From the NCBI GenBank assembly GCA_021229015.1, contig CM037785.1, positions 36,991,757-37,055,756 on the forward strand: a DNA stretch of 64,000 bases, read 5' to 3'. The notes below the pieces were generated by a model. The model worked only from the letters and a program-made list of their open reading frames with translations, was not told where the DNA came from and searched no databases. Source of the stretch: Solen grandis. Its lineage: Eukaryota; Mollusca; Bivalvia; Adapedonta; Solenidae. This document shows, in pieces, positions 49,429 through 60,760 of this stretch (position 1 is its first letter; the number at the start of each line of letters is the position of its first letter). Position numbers and translations under genes: made by a program.

Positions 49429-49495
49429 TAGGTACCAATAATGCTGATACTGACATTGTTGTTAGGTTCCAGACACGTTGATACTGACACTGGCT

Positions 49496-51000
49496 AAAAC
49501 GTACATTTAGTTGAACAAATTGAGTAAGTTACCAGTAGGATATACATAGGATAAAATTATGATTAGCTATAAAGTAAGCGATTCCCATGCTTTGTCATAT
49601 TTTGTAACAAAAGTAACAAAAAGGCAACCATAGAACGCTGATTTTTTTTCTTTCAGTAAAAAGAGTATTACTTCATTATTCAACAAAGGCCTGTAGATGT
49701 GCAAACAAATATTGAATTACCTAAATAAGTAGAAGCCGGTATTGACCGCGTCTTGACAGGTCAATTGTATGCACGAGTATTGGCTTAGAATTGTTTGATG
49801 TATGATGTGGATATATAAACTACGCATCTTCAAAACGAGAAACAATGTCCCTTGCTTAATTCTCAATCTTGCTTAACTCCACAAATGTTTCATGAGAACT
49901 ATTTCGAAACGCAAATGTTTTTACTCTTTTCTTGGTATTTTAACAAACGACTTTTTCAGGTGAGAGCTATGTACACACCGATTAAATAACCACGCTTGAG
50001 CCCGGTCACTTTCAAATGGACAAAACAAATATAAGTCACAATAATGAAAAGAAATATATATTCATTTGCTGTGTTTGATAATTTACGAAACATTAACTAC
50101 TAACCAAACACTTTTATTTGATATAAGGTACATGGCCGTAAATTCTACTATCAAAATGGGGACACGATTGACGGAGAGAGTCATAACGATTAAAAAAAAA
50201 ACTAAAAAAAACTAAACGATTTATAAAGATTTGTAAAACAAATGACGCTCCAGTATTCTAGACAATAGCAGGACATTATGATAACAAAGATATGTGGTTT
50301 CTGTTTATCAATACAGAGGATTAAGGAAACATTTGGAGTATTTAATAAATCACCTGACGTGTAACAAATCTTGCATTGTTTTCATACATTAAGGACTTAC
50401 AAGAAAACGACATTGCATGGCGATACCTACACATACAAACGTGTCCCCCTCCTGGTCGACCTAAATGCATGCTTTTGTACGTTACTGAATCGACAGTGTC
50501 GTAAATTTTGTTTCAATGGAGATTTTTCTGTTACCTTTATGCGTTTCAATAAGGCAAAGATGTAAGATACATAGAAAGCTATTAAGAGAAGAAAAGAATT
50601 AAAATGGTTTCTGCACTGGGACTTCGACAGAATGGGGTCACTGATGCTATGTAGACGTAGGACTTTTTTATTTGATGATTTACATGGCACGGCGTTGGAG
50701 TCTGTGTGGAATTTAATGTTTATAAACTTTAAAAAGAAGTAAGTATGGTGGCTATTTTTTTCTTTATTTTCATTCTTCTGTCTGTCTGTCCGTGGTATAT
50801 AACACCCCACACTTTTTATAGTATGGCACTATCATATAAAAATCAATGAGAAAAATTGATATTTCGCAATTAAGTTTTTACAGTTATTAAGTATATAATT
50901 TATATTCTACATATAAAAATCACTTCTGTATTGTACTTCTATATTAATACTTCCATTTAGCTTGCAGTATATTATGTGCTCTTTTCATATGGCTCTGTTT
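49496..51000. other. No gene recognised
   Basis: The open frame at 50427-50810 (minus, 127 codons) has no domain and no splice context. Confidence 0.5.
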
Positions 51001-51092
51001 GTATGCCTTCATCCATGTGTAATTCATAGCATGGCGTCGTAAAATGCCTGAATTAGTGAAATGCTGTCGCAGCGACTGTAAACAACAATTAA
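51001..51092 (+). mobile_element. SINE family 2, old 3' fragment
   Basis: Shows gtaattcatagcatggcgtc and gaaatgctgtcgcagcgact followed by gtaaacaac: a diverged family 2 tail. Confidence 0.6.
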
Positions 51093-51543
51093 GGTAAGAA
51101 ATCCATCATAAACTATAATTACGGACCTTCAAATGCTAATAAGACTTCATGCAGATGCAAGCATCCACTGACTTGGAGCTTTAAGCTATTTTGCTCTTAG
51201 TCAATAAAGGCTTGCATTTACTGCAAAATTCACATGATCACAATCAAATTATAGGTGGATAACCTTAAAAGATTCCTCTTGCTTAACACCGTTTCAACCG
51301 GACGCTATAGTTTGTTGAGAAGCAACTTCTGTAATTTGTCCAAGTTGAAAGGCAGGCTAGCGGGTTTCATTTAGATTTCTAATGAAATTTACACACTTAG
51401 TATTTTTCTGTTATTCTTATTTTTTTTCTTTTGGTCCCATGTTTGATAAACCCGTTCATTTACCCATAATAGGTAGAGGATAGCTCGGGGAACCTTACAA
51501 TGTAAATGGTTTTAATGACTTTTTGTGGGGATGATGCCATGAT

Positions 51544-51572
51544 GGGGGGGGGGGGGGGGGGGGGGGGGGGGG
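51544..51572. repeat. Poly(G) run of 29
   Basis: An uninterrupted G tract followed by agagac. Length is likely unreliable in sequencing. Shorter G tracts lie near 22865 and 27600. Confidence 0.9.
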
Positions 51573-52555
51573 AGAGACAAATCGGAACTACTTTATAATA
51601 AAAAAGACAGGGTGGTGTGGTTCGGTCTAAGAAAAAAAATGATTGTTCTGACTACTGTTGTTGTTTGCCGTCGCTGCAACTGTATTTTAGCCATATGCCG
51701 ACGACCATGTAAGAAAATATATAGTTTTATGTCTATGTAAAGGGAGCTGGATTATGTCGTGGGTAGTTGTAAAGTATATGAGATTTACCTGTCTAGAAAA
51801 TAATCCCTTTAAAGATATACATGTTTACTTTCCTCATCTATCAAGGTAACACTTTTTATTTAAAGAAATCTATCGAAAAATAGGCAATTCTATAAACGTG
51901 AGAAATACGTCAAACACAATTGAAATATATATCGAGTTGCCGAGGATCTAGGCTTAAAAGTAAAATAACTGCAAGTAAGCCATGGTTTAGATAAATTAGC
52001 GCTGTATCTAACACAATAAAATACACGACATACCACCCGGCCTATTTAGGATGATCTGTTTTTAATTAATTAATAACAATTTAGTCTATAATCCTTCATT
52101 TCTGAATTTTATTCAAAATTATATAGGTTATCGATGCAATCGTCAAGAACGTCCTTCAAGACTGTTACATGAGACATTAGAAGATTATCCAAAATCAATC
52201 AGAACCCTAGTAGACCAATAGAATCCAATCCACTAATAATCGTAGTTTTTATATGATGGATTATTCCCGTTACGTAATAAACTTGTAAAGACTCGCTAAC
52301 TGATTAAATAATAATTATTTGTTTATATCATTTTCAGAGTGATTCAGGGCCTACCATGTGAGTGATTTTCCAGAGTGAATATCTGTGTGGAATAAATATG
52401 AAGAAAACACATGTAGAAAAACACACGATGGAATCATATACAAACTGGTAAATGCACGTGTATTCTTTATGACCAGCTAAAACGATCTGTACTTAAATAA
52501 CGTTTCCTATCATTAACAATTACCTAAAGTGAGTCAGTGATAATTATCTAAAACT
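51573..52555. other. No gene recognised
   Basis: AT-rich sequence without credible exons. Confidence 0.5.
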
Positions 52556-52559
52556 AAAT

Positions 52560-52735
52560 ACAGTTAAACCTGTATTAGCAACCAGCTGTACTAAGCGGTC
52601 AACCTGGATTTAGCGGTCAATTTTAATATTACCAAACTGTAGCAGTTTTTTATATATAAACTTCATTTAGCGGTCCACTCTGTAAAGCGGCCACTTTCTC
52701 TTGCCGCTTAAGACAGGCTTGACCGTATGCAGCAA
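52560..52735 (+). mobile_element. MITE, CAGTTAAACCTGT family
   Basis: tacagttaaacctgtattag at the left and gcttaagacaggcttgaccg at the right are inverted repeats. Inside are repeated agcggtc motifs. Same family as 27887-28055, opposite orientation. Confidence 0.75.
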
Positions 52736-53646
52736 CGTCATTTATCTAAAATACAAGTGCGTTTTTATATCTAAATAAAATTAAGTTCAACATTGTATTA
52801 TATATAAAAATTTAAGTGAGACATTATATATTTAAAATTTAATAAGTAAGTCGTTGATATATATAAATTATACATCAACTTAAGGAGCGTCAATGTCATA
52901 CATATATATGTGTGTTAAAATTATTCTAATTACGTCATTGTACATATAATGTAATTGAAAAGTTTAAAGTAAGTCAATAATTATAGATCTTAAGTTATAA
53001 GTGCGTATAGCTAAATCTGCCGCTATACATGTATGCAGTGATTAGGATTTTTTTTAGTGTGGAGGAATCGGTTTGAATACGAGTCAGAGATTGTAAACTG
53101 ATGTCGGAGGTAAAGTGAAATCAATAAAATTCTTAAATATGGATCACTCGAGCATCACGTGCAGAGCATTGTGTGCTGTGACGTCACTGATTAGCCACGT
53201 AAACAGATAATCTTTTTATTGTTGAGGAATTAAAAAAAGATTGTACATTATGGAGATACTGAAAAAGACATACTGTATATGAACAGTGGGTTCAACCTTC
53301 TCTCACTTTAATTAGTTTAGCCCAGTACAAGACATGCTGGATGAATTAGAGAGCAGTTTCTGATCGACTAAGCTGTCATGCCACGTCCCACAATTACGGT
53401 GCCTGTCGCGGAAGACAAAGTCGTTTCAACTGAACAAAAAAACTGTCCCCAGACTGAAGTGCAATGCTAATGAATCTTTTAAATATCTATTTCTATACGA
53501 TGTTTATTCAGATTCTAGATAAATCTGTAAGGTAAAATAAACCTGTAGTTCAATGTTAGAATTATACATTAAATAAGTGAAAATAAATCGCATTGAACAT
53601 TATATATACAAAGCTGTTTGTGATGATCTCAAGTAGGAAATGGTAA

Positions 53647-53948
53647 ACATTTACCCAAAGGTTTTCTAAATTTTTGACATCCGCTTGGCGGTTGGAATTT
53701 AACTTAATTATGATGAAAGCCAAGTCGGATGGATATGTGGCTAAATTCAAACAGAGGAATAACACTCTTAGGGCCATCGAGGAACTTAGGGGTGGTAAAA
53801 AGGGTTCCGATGAGGTCACGAGTGACGTGAAGACACTAAAGACGAAGAGGAAAAAATTGCAAGAAAAACAAAAAGAATTGAAGTCCAAGAACGGTTCAAG
53901 GATCGAAAACCTTCGAGTTCTGAACTTCAAACATACAATCGACCAAAT
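53647..53948 (+). CDS. Candidate orphan exon, lysine-rich, coiled-coil-like
   Basis: Open from 53647 to a strong donor AAAT|gtaagt at 53949. The roughly 100-residue product contains a likely start MMKAKSDGYVAKFKQRNN and a highly charged stretch (KTLKTKRKKLQEKQKELKSK) expected to form a helix. Base composition is richer in GC and more codon-like than the flanks. No domain or neighbouring exon was recognised. The opposite strand is open for 148 codons, which weakens the case. It could be a relic of a transposon protein. Confidence 0.35.
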
Positions 53949-53973
53949 GTAAGTAAAATATACATGTATTCGC

Positions 53974-55785
53974 CTTGACAATTCTGTACTTAACCACAAT
54001 GGAAACATATATTTTTACGTCTCGACAGATATGTTCTTTCCCACAGTGGAAACTTTCATATTTACGTCATGGCAGTTCTGTACTTTCCTACAGTAGAAAC
54101 ATGCATTTTTACGTCTCGACAGATCTGTTCTTTCCCAAAGTGGAAACTTTCATTTTTACGTCTTGACAGTTCTGTACTTTTCTGCAGTGGAAACATGTAT
54201 TTTTACGTCTTGACAATTCTATACTTTTCCGCAGTGGAAACGTATTTTTACACCTTGACAGTTTGTACTTTCCTACAGTGGAAACATGCATTTTTACGTC
54301 TTGACAGTTCTGTACTTTCCTACAGTGGAAACATGCATTTTTACGTCTTGACAGTTCTGTACTTTCCTACAGTGGAAACATGCATTTTTACGTCTTGACA
54401 GTTCTGTACTTTCCTACAGTGGAAACACATTTTTACGTCTTGACAGTTCTGTACTTTCCTACAGTGGAAACATGCATTTTTACGTCTTGACAGTTCTGTA
54501 CTTTCCTACAGTGGAAACATGCATTTTTATGTCTTGACAGTTCTGTACTTTCCTACAGTGGAACATGCATTTTTACGCTGACAGTTCTGTACTTTCCTAC
54601 AGTGGAAACATGCATTTTACGTCTTGACAGTTCTGTACTTTCCTACAGTGGAAACATGCATTTTACGTCTTGACAGTTCTGTACTTTCCTACAGTGGAAA
54701 CATGCATTTTTACGCCCTGACAGTTCTGTACTTTCCTGCAGTGGAAACATGTATTTTTATGTCTTGACAGTTCTGTACTTTCCTGCAGTGGAAACATGCA
54801 TTTTATGTCTTGACAGTTCTGTACTTTCCTGCAGTGGAAACATGCATTTTATGTCTTGACAGTTCTGTACTTTCCTGCAGTGGAAACATGCATTTTACGT
54901 CTTGACAGTTCTGTACTTTCCTACAGTGGAAACATGCATTTTACGTCTTGACAGTTCTGTACTTTCCTGCAGTGGAAACATGTATTTTTATGTCTTGACA
55001 GTTCTGTACTTTCCTGCAGTGGAAACATGATTTTTAGTCTGACAGTTCTGTACTTTCCTGCAGTGGAAACATGTATTTTTATGTCTTGACAGTTCTGTAC
55101 TTTCCTGCAGTGGAAACATGCATTTTTACGCCCTGACAGTTCTGTACTTTCCTACAGTGAAACGTATTTTTATGTCTTGACAGTTCTGTACTTTCCTACA
55201 GTGGAAACACATTTTTACGTCTTGACAGTTCTGTACTTTCCTACAGTGGAAACAGCATTTTTATGTCTTGACAGTTCTGTACTTTCCTACAGTGGAAACA
55301 TGCATTTTTACGCCCTGACAGTTCTGAACTTTCCTACAGTGGAAACACATTTTTATGTCTTGACAGTTCTGAACTTTCCTGCAGTGGAAACACATTTTTA
55401 TGTCTTGACAGTTCTGTACTTTCCTACAGTGGAAACACATTTTTATGTCTTGACAGTTCTGAACTTTCCTACAGTGAAACGTATTTTTACGCAAGTGACA
55501 GTTCCGTATTTAACCGCATTGGAATCATGTATTTTTACGCCCTGACAGTTCTGTACTTTCCTACAGTGGAAACATGCATTTTTATGTCTTGACTGTTCTT
55601 TTCCCTGCTTTGGAAATATGCTGCTTTCTTTGTTTTTGTTGTTGTTTTGTTTTGTTTATGTTTTTAGTGGAAACTTTTTTTTGTTTGTTTTTTTTGTTTT
55701 GTTTTTTGTTTGTTTTTTCGCCATGACAGTTCAGTTTCCCATAGTGGAAACGTATCTTAACGTCTTGACAGTTTCGTATTTTCCT
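53974..55785 (+). repeat. 47-bp minisatellite, about 38 units
   Basis: Consensus ttgacagttctgtactttcc, then tacagtggaaacatgcattt and ttacgtc. Sub-variants (tacagtgg or tgcagtgg; acgtc, atgtc or acgccc) are grouped, which shows local spreading of variants. A (tttgttt)n stretch interrupts it at about 55620-55715. 47 is not a multiple of three, so the long open frames across it are not evidence of a protein. Confidence 0.97.
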
Positions 55786-55979
55786 ATGTAAAAAAGCTGT
55801 TATATTTGCTGTGGGCTTAATTTCAACTAGTTTCTTATCACTTTAAAACAGCGTCCCCGTCACAATACTCTTTTCTCTAAACATTTCCTTTATTTCAATA
55901 ATATTCGTGCCATGAAAGAGTTAAACCAATTAAATATACATGTATATTATTGCTATATTAAGCATGTAAATTCGAAATG

Positions 55980-56199
55980 CGAAACCATGAAAAGACCTAT
56001 GCGAACAGCATAAAACCAGATCAGCCTGCGAGTAACTCGCAGCTGATCAGGTTTTATGCTGTTCGCTGCTCCTCAGTGGTCTGGAAATGAGGATTGTGTA
56101 ATTAATTTGGTAAGGTTTAACTGTGGTTTTCTGCAGATCAGGTTTTATGTGGTACCTATTGAGTGCGTCAAAATGAATCTATATGAGGGAAAGGGTTAA
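55980..56199 (+). mobile_element. TTAA MITE, copy 4, left end lost
   Basis: Starts at cgaaaccatgaaaagac without the ccctttcc end; the right end gggaaagggttaa is intact. One base of the palindrome is deleted (ctcgcagctgatc). Confidence 0.85.
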
Positions 56200-56821
56200 A
56201 GATACTGAGATGAAATGTATAAAATTATAAGATGATTCATCTGCTCTAACGATCAATGTAGAACATAGAAATAAAACTCAGCCAGACACCATACCGTATA
56301 GATCAAGCTCAATCCGCGTGTTTCCATTATCCATCACTCTTGATTGAATATGCTTATGCAAGCGTGATATTGTCTCTCGTGAATGCGAGATTTTTAATCC
56401 GCCATCTTTTAGCTGTCCCACTTTTCAGAACCGGAAGTGTAAGGAAATCGTTTGATCTCCTTGTCATTCACTGTAGATTACTGAATTCCCATCAGCTTTA
56501 ATACATGTCGAATCGATAAACATGGGCATTTAAAACGATATTTTCTTTCTAGAAAGTGTGTTTTTTCTGCATTTTTTTTTTGTTATTTTCTGTACATTGT
56601 TGCAATACTTACTGCTAAATTCAAGTTAATGGATTGCGATATTACTTGTGTAGATGCTTTCGTTATTAATATTCTACTGACCTTCATGACCGAATGGTTT
56701 TATTTGCAATATAGTCCCACCATCTTGTCACTCAGGTCGTACGTCAGTGTTGCTATACCACGTGGCATATAACGTCCAAGCAACAATATTTGCCTCGATT
56801 TGAAAAATACAACTGATATAA
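56200..56821. other. No gene recognised
   Basis: Nothing beyond simple AT-rich sequence. Confidence 0.5.
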
Positions 56822-57075
56822 GTATTTTATTTCTTCACCAATTTTAATGGGATATCGCGCATGCGAAGTGGAAAATTGTGCACTACAAAAAAGCAATTAT
56901 GATTCTTTTGTCCGATTACAGAGTCAGTATATGTACTTTACGATCTAGCAAATGCATTTTCATGAACTTGGAAGTTTTTCTGAATGTTTTGAAAAAACTG
57001 TACAACTGACAAAATGGGACCTATAGGTAGGGCACAATTTTCCGCTTTATATATGCGCTATATATCATGATCAGT
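56822..57075. mobile_element. Inverted-repeat element of about 250 bp
   Basis: Left gcgaagtggaaaattgtgc and right gcacaattttccgctt are inverted, inside gatatcgcgcatg and tgcgctatatatc. Related to 18862-19075. Confidence 0.75.
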
Positions 57076-57140
57076 TTTTCTCTCTGAATAGATGCAAAAT
57101 ATGCTTTTCGCTTAAAATGTCATCATCATACCACGTGGTA

Positions 57141-57235
57141 TGGCCACACTATTATGTGTAAGACATCCAGCTGGCTTTCGTTTGGTTGATGGTTCTACCG
57201 TGCTGCCCATTCCTCTCTCGTGTAGTAACGGTAAA
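57141..57235 (+). mobile_element. SINE family 2, internal fragment
   Basis: catccagctggctttcgttt and gatggttctaccgtgctgcc match the body of the full-length copy at 39764; neither head nor tail is present. Confidence 0.6.
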
Positions 57236-57463
57236 TACTTTACATGAGTAGATAACTCTTTTGATAATTATTATTTTAGATAATCAAAGAGTTATTTCCC
57301 CTTTCACTTTAGGCGTTTGTTTTTTTTCAAACACCCGTAAGCACGCACGCACTGAAACAATCTTATGAAGTAATTTAAATGTATCACACTACCGGTACAC
57401 TAACGAACACACATACAACAAAGCATGGATATTATCATTATGCATGAGATTACGAGCATATAC

Positions 57464-57531
57464 CTGTAATTAGCTGGACGTCGCTATGATTGAAATACTA
57501 TCGCAGCGACGGTAAACCCCAATACAACAAC
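57464..57531 (+). mobile_element. 68-bp SINE family 2 tail with perfect 13-bp target duplication
   Basis: ctgtaattagctggacgtcg through the tail (aatac/aac)n. tacgagcatatac is duplicated exactly at 57451-57463 and 57532-57544. An extreme 5'-truncated retroposition. Confidence 0.92.
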
Positions 57532-57544
57532 TACGAGCATATAC

Positions 57545-58880
57545 ATGTTATATTACCTTTGGAGTGATCCCTTAAAACCGTTGAGAGCACCACGCAAAGT
57601 GGCACTGGGTAAACAAAACGTGACACAATTTCTCTATCAGTAAAGTTATAAACACACAAATCTACTTTTCTATGTATTTAATGTCACTTTAATTAAGGGT
57701 TTTAGGTTAATTTGTGAGCGAATTCATGTCCATTCCAACTGTATAAGCATGTCCTATTCCAAATGTTAAGATACAAATGCTAGTATTTTTACAAAGAAAT
57801 ATTAGGGGATAATAGATTTAAATAATAAACTAATAAAGTATAAAAGATTCAGACATTTCTTTAAATAGAGGGAATTTTATTGTAGATTTAGGAATGTCCG
57901 TACTCTCTGTGTACTGAAAAATGCGCGCGCGCGTGTATGTGTACACTCAATGCATCGTTTGAGTAATACTTCTTTATATCTTCAAAAAATTATATATTGA
58001 AGCTCCCCTGTGATACTGGTGACAGTGATGTTTTGAGTTATAGCCTTGACTCGTTGTCGAGAAATATTGTGTGAATTTAAATTTAAAAAAAAGCCCAAAT
58101 CTTATTTACCTTTTACTTATAACATAATTATATCATTTTAACGAATGTGTTAAATGTGTCGACATCACGCTGCTCACATATGGTTTAATACGAATGACCT
58201 TGACTTTGACGAATGACCTTAACCTTTTCTTTTGTGTATATCTTAATGATTTATATATTTCATGTTTATATATTTCCTTTTAAAAAACAAAACGCTTTGA
58301 GGTATTAAAAACACACCAATGTAAATTTAATATAATAACATGGAATCCAACTTTATTCTTTTTATCTATCTTTCCATCTATCTTTCTGCCTGCCTGTCTA
58401 ATTTTTTTTTTTTTTTTTTGAAAATCGTCATTTTCGATCTTTCAGGAGATAAAAATTTGAACTCATTTTCAATCACCTTATTCTCATATTCTTCGATTAC
58501 AGCTACCGATTGCATAGAAAACAGCGAACGAAAAAAAATAATGAAGTTAATTTTGGTTAATTATAGTTCAGGCTGAAGTAAACTTATCTATCATGAAGTC
58601 CTTGATTTCGATTCTTCTCAAGGATAGGTCATGGTCGATAAATTCTTTCAATTTTATTTCATCAGGTTCGATCAGTTTATCTACATTTTAATTAATATCC
58701 CCTCACCTGCTTCATGAAATATGATTATGCATATATTATTACCCTAATTTGCATACCAATCAATTTGTCTCCTAGAATGATGTCACTTTACAGGTAGCTT
58801 TAATTGTGTACAGACGATTTGCACAGGTCTCTGAGACCTGGGTCTCTTCAAATGGAGACTTCACTGAGACTTCTATACAG
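57545..58880. other. No gene recognised
   Basis: Contains a short (CG)n stretch at about 57922 and T-rich runs; the open frame at 58340 is low-complexity. Confidence 0.5.
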
Positions 58881-58883
58881 GAT

Positions 58884-59132
58884 TTTAACGTCCCACCGAC
58901 AATATTTCAGTCATTTGGAGACTAGGTCTACTTGAGACAGAAATCTGCAGTATCACGCAGTAGACATATGGCATGATATCAATCCCAGTCACATTATCCT
59001 GACAAAGGGCCAACCAGTCCTAGAACTACTCATATGCTACCATTTTTAAGACTTTGGTATGTCGCAGCCTGAGATAAAACCCACGACCTCCCGATCCCGG
59101 GGTGGACTCTCTAACCATTAGGCCATGGGATA
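58884..59132 (-). mobile_element. SINE family 1, nearly complete
   Basis: Minus-strand copy: the tail aacgtcccaccgacaatatt lies at the left and the head is near 59070-59132 (B-box region aaaacccacgacctcccgat). It has an internal deletion near 59035. Confidence 0.85.
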
Positions 59133-59940
59133 ATACACGCATATCGCATAAAAACACCTGCTTATTCCATGTTTTATTCAGATTTTATTTCCACGACGAC
59201 CATGGCTGGTAATATCTATCTATATAAAAGGAAAATTATCCCATCATTTTCCCTATAGTTTTTTCTTTCCTGTCTACATCTATATTTTTCTATGGGAGTC
59301 TAAAAATCATACACATGACGTCATTTAGTATTATTATAAGAATTATGACGTCATCAAAAAATTTATGATTTATGATATGGTTTATCTTCATTGACATGTT
59401 TCTGTCCCCTATAGAAAGGATCAATTGTCTGCTCAATTCTTATATGGACTATTGCTTTACCTTACTTACTTAACAGTGCTATATTTTACTAGAGCGTTTA
59501 GTGTAATATACATATGTATACAATAAATGAGTAACAATCCAATAGTCATTCAAGTAATTATGTAATAACAATACAGAAAGGAATATCAGTTTTCACCCAT
59601 GTTTTGTCGGCGCACATTATCAATTGTGTACATGTGTATAGTGTGGTTGCACGAAGACAAAGGAAGAAACGGGATTTAGTTCCGATATATTAATTAATGA
59701 TTTCAGTATGATTTTACATTTTCGATTTATTGTTTAACTCTGAATAGAATTACATCAATATTATATATGGTGTAAACATTTTGTACATTTACCTTACCTG
59801 TATATCCTTTGATATACTGTATAATTATATTCTACTCATATGTAGTCCCGACTGGCCGGATGTAATTGTATAACAGAAGAAATAGTTTTAAGACTGCTAG
59901 TTTACTGAGGTCATCGGATTGGCACCATTCGGAGGGTTTC
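59133..59940. other. No gene recognised
   Basis: AT-rich; includes a repeated atgacgtcat motif (59316, 59346). Confidence 0.5.
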
Positions 59941-60760
59941 GATTTTTTTTAAAGCCTAGAACCCTCCCACTCGCCGGATGGCAAATCGGCAGTGTCCCTC
60001 AGAAAGCCACTCTGTTGCTCCGAAGCCAACTGGATGCTCTTTTAGCTGCCTTTCCATGTCTTTGAGCTCTTGCTGAGCTTATTAATACGGACTATTCAGA
60101 CTCCGAGTGAAATCCACGGCAACTTTACAGCCAAGTTTTCTATTCTTATACTTCACAAGTTATATTTGGAGCTCTATATATTTCTGTCTCTTAAAACTCG
60201 TTTTCCATTTCACAATTCTCCTCCCACGAACATAACAAGCTTCTTCTTTCTTGCTGACCTCAATACAATCAATGGATAACCGGAAGTGGTGGAAATTCTG
60301 GTTTCTTGTTCAGATCAGCTTTCATGTCCAAGTCATCTGCGAGTGGAAGGGTACTAGGAATTGTCTGTCTCGCCAGAGCGCACAAAAGGGCTTGCTTTAA
60401 TCGTTCGCCTCTTTTTTTCTCTCTCTGCTCAAGGTGTCTGCAAGTACACTTAAGGTAAAGTCCACGTTCCGCTACTTTTCGGACCTCATGGCCTTTCACG
60501 GATATAACCAAAGTTTCCTAATGTTTCATTAGGGTATTTTGGTTATCTCATTAGAGGTTAAATTGTCCAAGACGTAGCGGACTTAACCTTAAAACGTTGT
60601 CATGCCGCCGCCTGTAGTGTCCTTGGGTGAGGGCAGTGTTGCCTGCAGAAAACATGGTACAGTGTCCACATCTCTTTCTACACAAAGGGCAATCAGGGTT
60701 GTGGATCAGGTTCCACTTCAATGTTGGCTTGTATAATAAAAGGTCATATATACCGACCAA
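59941..60760 (-). pseudogene. LINE polyprotein C-terminal relic, second copy
   Basis: The minus strand reads NPDCPLCRKRCGHCTMF, then GHYRRRHDNVLR, LDMKADLNKKPEFPP and near the end ATEWLSEGHCRF, in the order seen in LINE C-termini. It is broken by several stops and shifts. Related to 20560-21075. Confidence 0.6.

Larger units (their letters stand above)
48145..49495 (+). repeat. 34-bp/69-bp satellite-like array
   Basis: The base unit is about 34 bp (ttgttaggtaccaataatgc plus tgatattgacattg). In the centre, two diverged halves form a 69-bp unit (gttaggttccaaaccatgca ... gtcaggtatatgacatgc) repeated about eight times. The array is interrupted by two SINE pieces. Its open frames are not coding. 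Confidence 0.88.

Noticed and set aside
50427..50810. 127-codon minus-strand open frame
   Set aside because: Same reasons; it has no recognisable motif.
53562..54008. 148-codon minus-strand open frame
   Set aside because: Antisense to the more coding-like lysine-rich frame; poly-Phe/Leu/Ser composition is what the complement of a Lys/Glu-rich frame gives.
53974..55545. Protein with repeats of the type FPTVETHFYVLTVLY
   Set aside because: The frame runs across a 47-bp repeat, which shifts frame every unit, and both strands are open; a minisatellite by-product.
53974..55785. CRISPR-like array
   Set aside because: Units are contiguous with no unique spacers, in animal DNA.
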